Below, in pieces: positions 1 to 8,263 of a stretch of DNA of 64,000 nucleotides. The notes below the pieces were generated by a model. That model saw only the letters and a program-made list of their open reading frames with translations, was not told the origin of the DNA and ran no database searches. Both the position numbers and the translations under genes were made by a program. How positions within the stretch are numbered: position 1 is the first letter of the stretch; every line of letters starts with the position of its first letter. Source of the DNA: Parapedobacter composti (GTDB taxonomy: Bacteria; Bacteroidota; Bacteroidia; Sphingobacteriales; Sphingobacteriaceae); assembly GCF_900112315.1 (NCBI RefSeq), contig NZ_FOLL01000004.1, forward strand, positions 186,001 through 250,000, given 5' to 3'.

Positions 1-67
1 CTTTTGGTGACGTAATAAAAATCCCAGCACGCACGCCTGCCTTTTGGCAGCCATCAATAATCCGGAA

Positions 68-1729
68 ATGAAACAGTTTGTCATCATCTTATTCCTTGCC
101 GCTGTATCAGCAACGAGCCACGCACAACTGTTTGTGCCCGCCAGCAAATTGTTCAGCCGCGCGGATTCGCTGCGCGGCCAGCTGACGCCACTGCGCACTT
201 GTTATGATATCAATTATTATCACCTTAACGTTGCCGTCGATCCGGACAAGCGCCACATCAATGGCTCCAACCTATTCCGGTTTACCGCAACAAGTGACTT
301 TTCACGCCTGCAGTTTGATCTCTTCGATAATCTGCGGATAGACAAGGTGGTATACCACGGGCAGGAACTACCCTTTAAACGCGAGTACCATGCAGTATTT
401 GTCGACTTTCCCCGTACCATTAAAGCGGGACAATTGGATTCGTTCACCGTGTATTATCAAGGGCATCCCGTACAAGCTAAACGGGCACCCTGGGATGGCG
501 GCTTTGATTTTAAAAAAGACAGTAACGGCAAGCACTGGATTGCCACAGCCTGCCAGGGACTTGGCGCAAGTGTTTGGTGGCCGAATAAAGACCACCTGTC
601 GGACGAGGTTGACAGCATGCTTATCAGCATCAGCGTCCCCACCGGGCTGACTAATGTATCAAACGGACGGTTCCGGGGCCAAACCGCTCTGGACAACGGC
701 TATACACGGTTTGACTGGTTCGTAAGCAACCCCATCAACAACTATAATGTAGCCGTGAACATTGGTGACTACGTGCATTTTGCCGATACCTTCCACGGAG
801 AAAACGGTGTGCTCGATCTCGACTATTGGGTGCTCCGAGAAAACGAGGCCAAAGCCAGGCCGCATTTCGATGCAAATATTAAGCCTATGCTGCGTGCCTT
901 TGAATATTGGTTCGGCCCGTACCCGTTTTATGAAGACGGTTTCAAGCTCGTAGAGACGGCCCACCTTGGCATGGAACACCAGAGCGCCATCGCTTATGGC
1001 AACAGGTACCAGAACGGCTATCTCGGCACGGATGGCTCGGGCACCGGCTGGGGCAACAAATGGGATTTCATCATTATCCACGAGGCGGGGCACGAATGGT
1101 TCGGCAACAGCATCACCTCCAAGGACCTTGCGGATATGTGGATACATGAGAGTTTCACGAACTATTCCGAATCGTTATACATCGATTATCATTTCGGTAA
1201 ACAGGCCGGACAGGAGTATATCCACGGCAACCGCCGGGGTATACAGAACCTCGCCCCCATCATCGGCAACTACCATGTCAATAACGAAGGATCCGGCGAC
1301 ATGTACAATAAAGGCGGCGTGTTGCATAACATGGTACGCACCATCATTGACGACGATGAAAAATGGCGGCAGATACTCCGGGGCCTCAATAAAGAGTTTT
1401 ATCACCGCACGGTTGACTACGAGGACGTGGTCAACTACATCAGCAAGCATTCCGGCAAAGATCTGTCCAGTGTTTACGCACAGTACGTTCGGCATGCCAA
1501 CATCCCGACCTTGGAATTTTATTTCAACGCGGACGGGAGGGCGTTTTGCAGGTGGACAGCAGATGAACCCAGGTTCGACATGCCGGTGCGTATCCGCGCG
1601 GGGGGTGGTAAATACCACGTTATCCAACCCACGCGGCGCCTGACACCCGTCGCCATACCCGGACTAACGCGTGACAATCTTGAGGTAGACACCTTTAACT
1701 TTTATATCGGCGTGCTCGTGAACGAATAA
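68..1729 (+). CDS. Exported M1 family zinc metallopeptidase
   Basis: Gluzincin aminopeptidase-like enzyme predicted to trim N-terminal residues from peptides outside the cytoplasm. From the Met at 68 (553 residues) a typical signal peptide MKQFVIILFLAAVSATSHAQ is followed by the M1 N-terminal beta domain, then the catalytic domain. The zinc motif HEAGH is at about residues 338-342 with the third ligand in HES (E361). The exopeptidase motif reads GMEH (301-304) rather than the classical GAMEN. The protein lacks the long C-terminal ARM domain of full aminopeptidase N, so it is a short M1 protein. A TTG at 44 in the same frame would add eight residues in front of the signal peptide and is not preferred. 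It converges with the DUF3857 gene, whose stop is 9 bases away. Confidence 0.88.
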   Translation: MKQFVIILFLAAVSATSHAQLFVPASKLFSRADSLRGQLTPLRTCYDINYYHLNVAVDPDKRHINGSNLFRFTATSDFSRLQFDLFDNLRIDKVVYHGQELPFKREYHAVFVDFPRTIKAGQLDSFTVYYQGHPVQAKRAPWDGGFDFKKDSNGKHWIATACQGLGASVWWPNKDHLSDEVDSMLISISVPTGLTNVSNGRFRGQTALDNGYTRFDWFVSNPINNYNVAVNIGDYVHFADTFHGENGVLDLDYWVLRENEAKARPHFDANIKPMLRAFEYWFGPYPFYEDGFKLVETAHLGMEHQSAIAYGNRYQNGYLGTDGSGTGWGNKWDFIIIHEAGHEWFGNSITSKDLADMWIHESFTNYSESLYIDYHFGKQAGQEYIHGNRRGIQNLAPIIGNYHVNNEGSGDMYNKGGVLHNMVRTIIDDDEKWRQILRGLNKEFYHRTVDYEDVVNYISKHSGKDLSSVYAQYVRHANIPTLEFYFNADGRAFCRWTADEPRFDMPVRIRAGGGKYHVIQPTRRLTPVAIPGLTRDNLEVDTFNFYIGVLVNE

Positions 1730-1737
1730 TATCCCCG

Positions 1738-3636
1738 TTACCTTCTGGCCAATACCGATTTCTGATTATCCAGCACCGCAATACGGTTCATAAATTCGCG
1801 GAACGCCTCATACTTTTCGGAAGCAAACGTCCCCCCGTAGACCGTGAGCCTGCGGTAAACCAGCAGTTGGTTCCCTTCCTGCCGAACGGTGGTTTCGTAC
1901 CGGCCGAACGGACTGTCTAACTCCATGGCCGTTGGCCCCGATATAAGCAGGTATCCTTCAGGCAGTGTATAGTTTAGCTGATCTTCATCGGTGTATCCTC
2001 GGTTGATATACAGCGGCAACGTCCGGTTTTTCACTTCTGGCACCATGCCACGGCGATTAAACACGTTGGTCACGAGAAACACCTGGCCATCGTTTTCCGG
2101 CGCATACCGATCCAGGTTTACCTCAAAGGTTTCTTCCAGTTCGGGTTGCCCGTCCAACCGTTTGTCATATGCGATATTGCTGAAGGTGATATGATCGATG
2201 TCATAAGCTTCTTTAAGCAGCTTCAGCTGCTCTTGGCCGCTGGTCCCCGCAATTTCCAAGTGATTATCATATTGTCCTGCAGAAAAAACCGTTTTCACGC
2301 TCCCTGCAACAGTGCCGTCGGCACCCAGCGTCAGTACCGCTTGGCGGACCTGGGTACTTTCTTCTGCGTTAAAGCCGGGAGTGCGTAGTACCCTCCCTCC
2401 TTCAGGGGTGCACGCCCAAACGGTTCGGTCATCTGTAAAAGTGCCCAGGTAACCAAACGGAATCCGTTGGCTGGTGCATTCCAGCCAGGTGGTATCGTTG
2501 GCAAAAGGTATGCACAAAATCACATGATTGCCCTGTTCCATGCCCGCGAAGTCGGCCTGGATATCGCGTTTCGCGTTACCAGCCTGCACAACGCAATAAT
2601 AAGAGGGAATGTCTACGACATCCAATAACGCCTGCATGTAATTAACCAGCGCTTTGCAATCGCCATATCCCAGTCTATCCACTTCGCTGGCCGGCATCGG
2701 CTTGAACCCGCCGATACCAATCTGCACGCTGACGTAACGTGTCTTACGTTGCAGGTAATCATAAAGAATGCGTGCTTTTTCCTTGTCTGACGCTGCTTCG
2801 GCCACCAGAGACCGCACCTCCTGCACCGTAGGCGCAGGCAGTGTACGGCCGTCGGAAAGCAATGCGCCATACATCCAATGCCCCAATTCATTCCAGTCGG
2901 TATAACGTCCTTTGTGTTTATAATAAGAAAACTCCACCGGCGCTATCCGCACCGTAGTAACGTAGGTTTCCGGATCGGGGCCATAAGGCTCTTGGCGGCG
3001 GGCGGGCATATTGTTAACCCGCCATGAAAGCACTTTCCGCCCGTCCACCATACCGGATTCAGGTGCCCCTTCATAGTTGGCCGTCCGGATACGCACCTGT
3101 TCGGCCGGATCATAAACAAAGGTGTATTCGCTGTGTTCTACGGCAACATCGGAATGGGCGTTTGGCCGCCATGCGGGGATAATCAGGTTTTGTTTAAGCT
3201 CCACTTCAAAGTCATATTCCACCGTAAACGGATAACTCGTCACCGACGGCAGGAAATGTTTCCTGCGGCTGTCTTCATATAAGGAGACGCTGCTTACCGC
3301 GCTTTCGTCACGAAAATCACGTTGGGAAAATTTTCCCGTTTGGAATCCGTTGGCGTCGAACACCCGGCCGGCGATGCGCTTAATAGCTGTGCTTTTGTCG
3401 TAATGAAGCACCAGCCGGGCCTTCGCTTCGCCCGCCCGGTTGAATACCGTTATCGCTCGCTTCACCGCATACCGCACGCGGGTCGGCGATTGCATGTCTA
3501 CGTTAATCGTTTCATGGCGCACCACCGCATCGGCCCGGTTTTTCAGCACATCTGTAAGATGGCCAACGGCATAATCGGACTGTCCCCGGGCTTGGCTTAC
3601 CAAAAGCAGCGCAAGCAGGCAAATCATGTTTCTCAT
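1738..3636 (-). CDS. Exported DUF3857 / transglutaminase-like protein
   Basis: 632 residues. A signal peptide (about residues 1-18) is followed by a DUF3857 beta-rich domain (about 30-220) and a transglutaminase-like cysteine protease fold (about 260-390). The catalytic-type cysteine is in YGDCKALVNY (C327) and the histidine in GNHVILC (H371). The third position reads WLEC, so Glu386 may replace the usual Asp. The family is widespread in Bacteroidota; substrates are generally unknown and function cannot be assigned. Its ATG overlaps the TGA of the upstream paralogue (shared ATGA at 3633-3636), so the two are translationally coupled. Confidence 0.85.
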   Translation of the reverse strand: MRNMICLLALLLVSQARGQSDYAVGHLTDVLKNRADAVVRHETINVDMQSPTRVRYAVKRAITVFNRAGEAKARLVLHYDKSTAIKRIAGRVFDANGFQTGKFSQRDFRDESAVSSVSLYEDSRRKHFLPSVTSYPFTVEYDFEVELKQNLIIPAWRPNAHSDVAVEHSEYTFVYDPAEQVRIRTANYEGAPESGMVDGRKVLSWRVNNMPARRQEPYGPDPETYVTTVRIAPVEFSYYKHKGRYTDWNELGHWMYGALLSDGRTLPAPTVQEVRSLVAEAASDKEKARILYDYLQRKTRYVSVQIGIGGFKPMPASEVDRLGYGDCKALVNYMQALLDVVDIPSYYCVVQAGNAKRDIQADFAGMEQGNHVILCIPFANDTTWLECTSQRIPFGYLGTFTDDRTVWACTPEGGRVLRTPGFNAEESTQVRQAVLTLGADGTVAGSVKTVFSAGQYDNHLEIAGTSGQEQLKLLKEAYDIDHITFSNIAYDKRLDGQPELEETFEVNLDRYAPENDGQVFLVTNVFNRRGMVPEVKNRTLPLYINRGYTDEDQLNYTLPEGYLLISGPTAMELDSPFGRYETTVRQEGNQLLVYRRLTVYGGTFASEKYEAFREFMNRIAVLDNQKSVLARR

Positions 3637-5618
3637 CGTGCCTCCACCTTACGTAACACAACATCCACTTTTTCGTGCTGGATAATCCTGCCAAAAAACT
3701 CTTTTAACGAAAAATAATGCTCCGGCGTATACATCGGCCGGTTCAGCGACAACAGCTGCTGGAAGCTAAGCATATTGCCATCACGCCTGATCTGACCGAT
3801 GTACCTCCCTCCATTATCCTCCAGAGCCATATTGCGGTCGTCTGGCATAGACACTACTTCATAGTTGTCAGGCAATCTGATGTTCATGACTACCCGGTCT
3901 TCGCGTGCGGCCCCCATGTCAACGGGGTATGTCCGTTCGTCCAGGTTAAACGGATTTTTACCGACCCGGTTCAGAAAAAAGGGGTTAAAAAAAAGCGTCG
4001 GTTGCCCTGTTTCGTCGTATAACTTCATTTCGATATCATAAATTTCGGTCAGCAACTGGTCCAAGCTGTCAACGCCACGGATATCACCATGGGTAATACT
4101 GATGTTCGGCCACCGTTCGTCAACCATTTCAATATACTCATCCACCGTATTGTAATGAGCCAGCTCGCGGCGCTTATGGAGCGCGGCGTATCCGGATGCC
4201 GAGGCAGTCAAATTCCCTTTCAGCACCCCGTCGGGCTGCAGTTCAGCCGAAAGCGTATACTGTGTCCGCGATGGCTGGGCGGCAACCAGATCTATCCAAT
4301 AGGAAGGCCTTTTGAGCGGTACCGCCCGCCCCTGTCCATTGATGCAATGCAAGGGAAGCAGTCCGAACGGCAGCAGGGGATCCGAAGCATCCAGCAGGTA
4401 ATATGCGTTACCGATGTTCACTTTAGCCACCACATAGTTGAAATCACTCAATACCGGGTGCAGGCTATTTACCAGCCCGTTGTCGCGGGTAGACAGCATC
4501 ACCGCTTCCGCTTCCAGTCCGGCGGCCGTGAGACCGGTCACCAACGCCAGATTGATGTCGCCGATATTCCCTGAACGGCGCTCCAGGGCGTTCTTTATCC
4601 CATTTTCGCTATACTTCCCGAGGTAACGGTTCCACCTGATATGCTGTTGAATGTACCGGTATACCGCTTTGGCCCTGTCCAACTCGTTGGCAGTTCCGGC
4701 CAAGACAGCCGGCAGCACATCCTTAAACACTTGCTCCCGTTTAAGCTGGCCACCAAAGTCCGTATTGGTTGTCAGTTCCCGGTCTACATCCTTCCAGTCT
4801 TTAGTTATTTTTATATTGGAACCATTGAGGCGGTATATATCAGACAACTCAAAATAAATAGCTGATTTGAAATTGCTTGCCGCCGTCATATAATCTTCCG
4901 CTACAAAAGCGGGGATGTGCTGCATCCCCCAGGTCATTTGCGAGCAATCGATGTCCTTTCCAGCTATCCGGAATCCTCCCCGATTAACCTTGGCGTTATT
5001 GGTCGTAAGCGGATACGGTCCGCGCAGAATCACATTGTAATTATACATGCTTGGGATAACGGCCACATAGGTACTGTTCACCTTGGGGATATCCTCCTGC
5101 AGCTGCCATGTTCTGAAATTGAAGATATGGGGTGATAGCAAGCGGTAAGAATACTCCACGATACTTCCCTCCTGCAAGTCGGGAAACGTGAATTTAACGT
5201 CTGTCCGGTATTTGCTCACATTTTCTTTAAACACCTGGTTTTTGTCCAACGGCACAGATACGATACGGCCATCCACCACATTGAGGGTCACCGCCTGCAA
5301 ATCCGAGATGGTTTCCACGTGTTCTCCGGTTTCATTTTTATAAATGGGTATTACCACCTCGGCATGCTTATAGCCGTCGCGGTTAAACAACTTGATGCGC
5401 ACGTGGTGTTCAAACATAATTTCCGTCATTCCCTTGGTGTCATTATACACCATAAACGCCCGGCCATATTCGTTCAAGACGGCCGCGTTGGAAAAACTGT
5501 CGAGGTCATACTTGGCCAGCTTGATATCTTCCGGCATCAGGGAGCCGAATTTGAAGTCCTGGGCAAGCAAACTAAATGGGAATAAAGCCCAAAAAGCAAT
5601 GGTTAAGCAGGTTTTCAT
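3633..5618 (-). CDS. Exported DUF3857 protein with degenerate transglutaminase site
   Basis: 661 residues with a signal peptide ending near ...FSLLAQ (residue 20), a DUF3857 domain and a transglutaminase-like fold. Where the catalytic cysteine should be the sequence reads SGNIGDINLALV, so Ile352 sits in the Cys position. The His position reads DFNYVVA (Asn394). The Asp (YYLLDASDP, D410) is kept. This is therefore probably a non-catalytic paralogue of its downstream neighbour, with which it overlaps by 4 bases. A paired arrangement of active and inactive copies suggests they act together, but that is inference. It is the first gene of the leftward pair and is divergent from mreB. Confidence 0.82.
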   Translation of the reverse strand: MKTCLTIAFWALFPFSLLAQDFKFGSLMPEDIKLAKYDLDSFSNAAVLNEYGRAFMVYNDTKGMTEIMFEHHVRIKLFNRDGYKHAEVVIPIYKNETGEHVETISDLQAVTLNVVDGRIVSVPLDKNQVFKENVSKYRTDVKFTFPDLQEGSIVEYSYRLLSPHIFNFRTWQLQEDIPKVNSTYVAVIPSMYNYNVILRGPYPLTTNNAKVNRGGFRIAGKDIDCSQMTWGMQHIPAFVAEDYMTAASNFKSAIYFELSDIYRLNGSNIKITKDWKDVDRELTTNTDFGGQLKREQVFKDVLPAVLAGTANELDRAKAVYRYIQQHIRWNRYLGKYSENGIKNALERRSGNIGDINLALVTGLTAAGLEAEAVMLSTRDNGLVNSLHPVLSDFNYVVAKVNIGNAYYLLDASDPLLPFGLLPLHCINGQGRAVPLKRPSYWIDLVAAQPSRTQYTLSAELQPDGVLKGNLTASASGYAALHKRRELAHYNTVDEYIEMVDERWPNISITHGDIRGVDSLDQLLTEIYDIEMKLYDETGQPTLFFNPFFLNRVGKNPFNLDERTYPVDMGAAREDRVVMNIRLPDNYEVVSMPDDRNMALEDNGGRYIGQIRRDGNMLSFQQLLSLNRPMYTPEHYFSLKEFFGRIIQHEKVDVVLRKVEAR

Positions 5619-5701
5619 TGTTGGTTAGGTAAATAAACCGGTGTTTCAATATAAAACAGAATAAATCAATTAATGCTGGCTAAAGTTATCGGTTTTTTTG
5701 G

Positions 5702-5709
5702 TAGGTTTG
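5702..5709 (+). promoter_or_regulatory. Bacteroidota -7 box upstream of mreB
   Basis: TAGGTTTG matches the consensus TAnnTTTG. It lies 35 bases before the mreB start, in the 126-base gap between mreB and the divergent DUF3857 gene. No clear TTTG -33 box is seen at the right distance. Confidence 0.5.
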
Positions 5710-5744
5710 CACATTAATTGAAAAACATCATATTGAGTTAGCAC

Positions 5745-6767
5745 ATGGGGTTGTTTAACTGGTTTACACAGGAAGTTGCTATTGATTTAGGTACGGCCAA
5801 TACATTGATCATCCATAACGATAAGGTGGTGGTAGACGAGCCTTCTATCGTCGCGTTCGATCGCACCACGAACAAAGTAATAGCCATCGGCCGGCAGGCC
5901 ATGCAAATGGAGGGCAAAACACACGATAATATCCGTACGGTGAGGCCATTAAAAGACGGGGTTATCGCGGATTTCAATGCAGCCGAACACATGATACGGG
6001 GTATGATTAAGATGGTCAACAACGGCAAGGGATGGTTTTTTCCCTCTTTGCGTATGGTCATCTGCATCCCATCGGGGATAACCGAAGTCGAAAAGCGCGC
6101 CGTGCGCGACTCTGCCGAAATAGCGGGTGCCAAAGAAGTGTACCTGGTGCATGAGCCCATGGCCGCCGCGGTGGGCATTGGCATTGATGTGGAGGAACCC
6201 ATGGGCAACATGGTCATCGATATCGGCGGAGGTACAACCGAAATTGCTGTGATTGCCCTATCCGGCATTGTGTGCGACCAGTCTATCCGTGTAGCCGGCG
6301 ACAACTTCGATTCTGACATCGTGCAGTATATCCGGAGGCAGCATAATATTATGATAGGCGATCGGACAGCCGAAAAGATCAAGATTGAAGTTGGTTCTGC
6401 CTTGCCCGAACTGCAGGACCCTCCGGCGGACTTCGCCGTGCAGGGGCGCGACCTGATGACGGGTGTGCCAAAACAGATTACGGTGTCTTATACCGAGATT
6501 GCCCATTGCCTCGACAAATCCATTTCCAAAATCGAAGAAGCTATTTTAAAAGCACTGGAAATCACGCCACCTGAACTTTCAGCCGATATTTACCAGACCG
6601 GCATTTACCTCACCGGAGGCGGGGCTTTACTGCGCGGGCTGGATAAGCGTATCCAGGCAAAAACCAAGTTGCCCGTCCATGTTGCGGAAGATCCCCTACG
6701 CGCCGTGGTCAGAGGCACCGGCATTGCACTGAAAAACATCGGCACGTTTAAATTTTTGATGCAGTAG
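5745..6767 (+). CDS. mreB: Rod shape-determining actin-like protein MreB
   Basis: 340 residues, normal length for MreB. It is a cytoplasmic ATP-binding actin homologue that forms membrane-associated filaments guiding lateral wall synthesis. Visible motifs are phosphate-1 DLGTANTLI near the N-terminus, phosphate-2 DIGGGTTEIAVI in the middle and the adenosine motif LTGGGALLRGLDK near the C-terminus. The start is ATG 36 bases after a TAnnTTTG box. It heads the operon mreB-mreC-mreD-mrdA-rodA, the full elongasome set except RodZ. A 123-base spacer separates it from mreC. Confidence 0.97.
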   Translation: MGLFNWFTQEVAIDLGTANTLIIHNDKVVVDEPSIVAFDRTTNKVIAIGRQAMQMEGKTHDNIRTVRPLKDGVIADFNAAEHMIRGMIKMVNNGKGWFFPSLRMVICIPSGITEVEKRAVRDSAEIAGAKEVYLVHEPMAAAVGIGIDVEEPMGNMVIDIGGGTTEIAVIALSGIVCDQSIRVAGDNFDSDIVQYIRRQHNIMIGDRTAEKIKIEVGSALPELQDPPADFAVQGRDLMTGVPKQITVSYTEIAHCLDKSISKIEEAILKALEITPPELSADIYQTGIYLTGGGALLRGLDKRIQAKTKLPVHVAEDPLRAVVRGTGIALKNIGTFKFLMQ

Positions 6768-6890
6768 GGGCGATATAACAACAGGCTGCAAGCAATAGGC
6801 TGCAGACCTACGACATAACGCGCGTACCGCATAAAACGCATAACGTAGCAGGCAGCTTTAGCGCATAAGCACCAAGCAAAAGACCCGGGT
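6768..6890. repeat. mreB-mreC spacer with short repeats
   Basis: No gene. GCATAA occurs three times (6829-6834, 6838-6843, 6863-6868) and AGGCTGCA twice (about 6783-6799). CTACG and CGTAG with flanking CTGC/GCAG could pair over a loop of roughly 30 bases. It may be a processing or attenuation site inside the operon, or simply low-complexity sequence. Confidence 0.3.
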
Positions 6891-7724
6891 ATGAAGAACC
6901 TTTGGCTAATTCTCCATAAGTACAATGCATTTTTCCTTTTCATCGTATTTTTCGGGGTGGCCTTCTACCTGGTGGTACAGAACAACACCTTTCAGCGTGC
7001 CTCAGCAATCAATTCATCCAACCAGCTAATCGGTGGCGCGTATGCAGAAATCAATGGGTGGAGAAGTTACCTTCACCTGGCTGAAGAAAACGCCCTGCTG
7101 GCCAAAGAAAATGCAGCGCTGCGCAAAAAATTGCAGTATTATATCACACCCGATAGCGTGGAGCGCGGGATGACCAGCGATACATTGCGCGATGTGCAAT
7201 ACCATTATATCGTCGCCAAGGTAACTAACAACAGCATTCATCAGAAGAACAACTATATTACGCTAGACAAAGGAACAAGGCATGGCGTAAAAAAAGGCAT
7301 GGGCGTCATATCGGCCAATGGAATAGTCGGCATTGTGCTCAATGTATCGCCGCACTTTTCAACCGTGCAGTCGCTTTTGCACAGCGAAACCCGCATTAGC
7401 GCTTCCCTGGAAGACAGCCAGACGTTCGGTTCGTTGGTGTGGGGCGACAACTACGATGCGCGCAAGGCCATGCTCAAAGACATCCCCAACCATGTGAAAG
7501 TACGAAAGGGCGAACGCGTATATACCTCCGGATACTCCCTATTTCCTCCCGGCATCCTGATAGGCCGGGTCATTGAAACCGGAATCTCAGGAGGAGACAG
7601 CTTTCTTGACATTAAAATCGAATTGAGCACCCCATTCCATAACCTGCAGCACGTTTATGTCGTGGAAGATTATTTTGCTGACGAAAAAACGGAGCTGGAA
7701 TCCCTGAATGACGATAATGGCTAG
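6891..7724 (+). CDS. mreC: Rod shape-determining protein MreC
   Basis: 277 residues. A short cytoplasmic N-terminus and one membrane segment (about residues 11-30, FFLFIVFFGVAFYLVV) lead into a periplasmic coiled coil (HLAEENALLAKENAALRKKL, about 62-83) and the MreC beta domain with GVKKGMGVIS and the later segment with FPPGILIGRV. MreC links MreB/MreD to PBP2 in the periplasm. It overlaps mreD by 17 bases, which fits translational coupling. Confidence 0.95.
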   Translation: MKNLWLILHKYNAFFLFIVFFGVAFYLVVQNNTFQRASAINSSNQLIGGAYAEINGWRSYLHLAEENALLAKENAALRKKLQYYITPDSVERGMTSDTLRDVQYHYIVAKVTNNSIHQKNNYITLDKGTRHGVKKGMGVISANGIVGIVLNVSPHFSTVQSLLHSETRISASLEDSQTFGSLVWGDNYDARKAMLKDIPNHVKVRKGERVYTSGYSLFPPGILIGRVIETGISGGDSFLDIKIELSTPFHNLQHVYVVEDYFADEKTELESLNDDNG

Positions 7725-8232
7725 GCTTTTGGTATTCAATATCGCCCGTTTCATTGTGCTGCTGATGCTGCAGGTTTTCCTGTTCAAAAACATCGGATAT
7801 TACAACCTGGCTACCCCTTTTCCCTATATCCTGTTCATCCTCCTTCTTCCCGTCGGCATGTCCAATTTCATGCTGTATTGCCTGGCCTTTGTCATGGGCA
7901 TCTCGGTAGATGCGTTTTACGACACCCTGGGGGTCAATGCAGCGGCGTCCGCAGCACTTGCCTGGGCGCGCATCGCCTTCATCCGTATCACCCTGCAAAC
8001 GGACCACTATGAAAACTACATGACACCGCTTTGGGGCAATGTACCGTTCAGGTGGTTTTTCCTTTATACCGTATTACTCACCCTAATCCATCATTCCGTG
8101 TTGTTCATGGTGGAAGCCTTCTCTTTCCATCAATTCCATTACACATTAATCCGTATTTTATTAAGTTGTATATTTACAGTCGTTATCATCATGTTGTTCA
8201 GCTTGCTGTTTTACCGGAGAAAACAGCGTTGA
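7708..8232 (+). CDS. mreD: Rod shape-determining membrane protein MreD
   Basis: 174 residues, hydrophobic throughout with about five membrane segments. It belongs to the MreD family and bridges MreC and the wall-synthesis enzymes in the inner membrane. The sequence alone is weakly conserved, so the call leans on its position between mreC and the PBP2 gene and on its hydropathy. The start at 7708 overlaps mreC; an alternative Met at 7717 would still overlap by 8 bases. The C-terminus ends in a basic RRKQR tail. Confidence 0.9.
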   Translation: MTIMARLLVFNIARFIVLLMLQVFLFKNIGYYNLATPFPYILFILLLPVGMSNFMLYCLAFVMGISVDAFYDTLGVNAAASAALAWARIAFIRITLQTDHYENYMTPLWGNVPFRWFFLYTVLLTLIHHSVLFMVEAFSFHQFHYTLIRILLSCIFTVVIIMLFSLLFYRRKQR

Positions 8233-8263
8233 AAGCAGGGTCACCGAAACATCTTCCGCGTAA

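Noticed and set aside
1-67. Possible promoter or small hairpin before the M1 peptidase
   Set aside because: CTGCC/GGCAG can pair, but no TAnnTTTG box is present and the window edge cuts the region.
6768-6890. Possible tRNA or small RNA in the mreB-mreC spacer
   Set aside because: Repeats and partial pairing are present but no cloverleaf, TTCGA-type loop or CCA end; it lies inside an operon.
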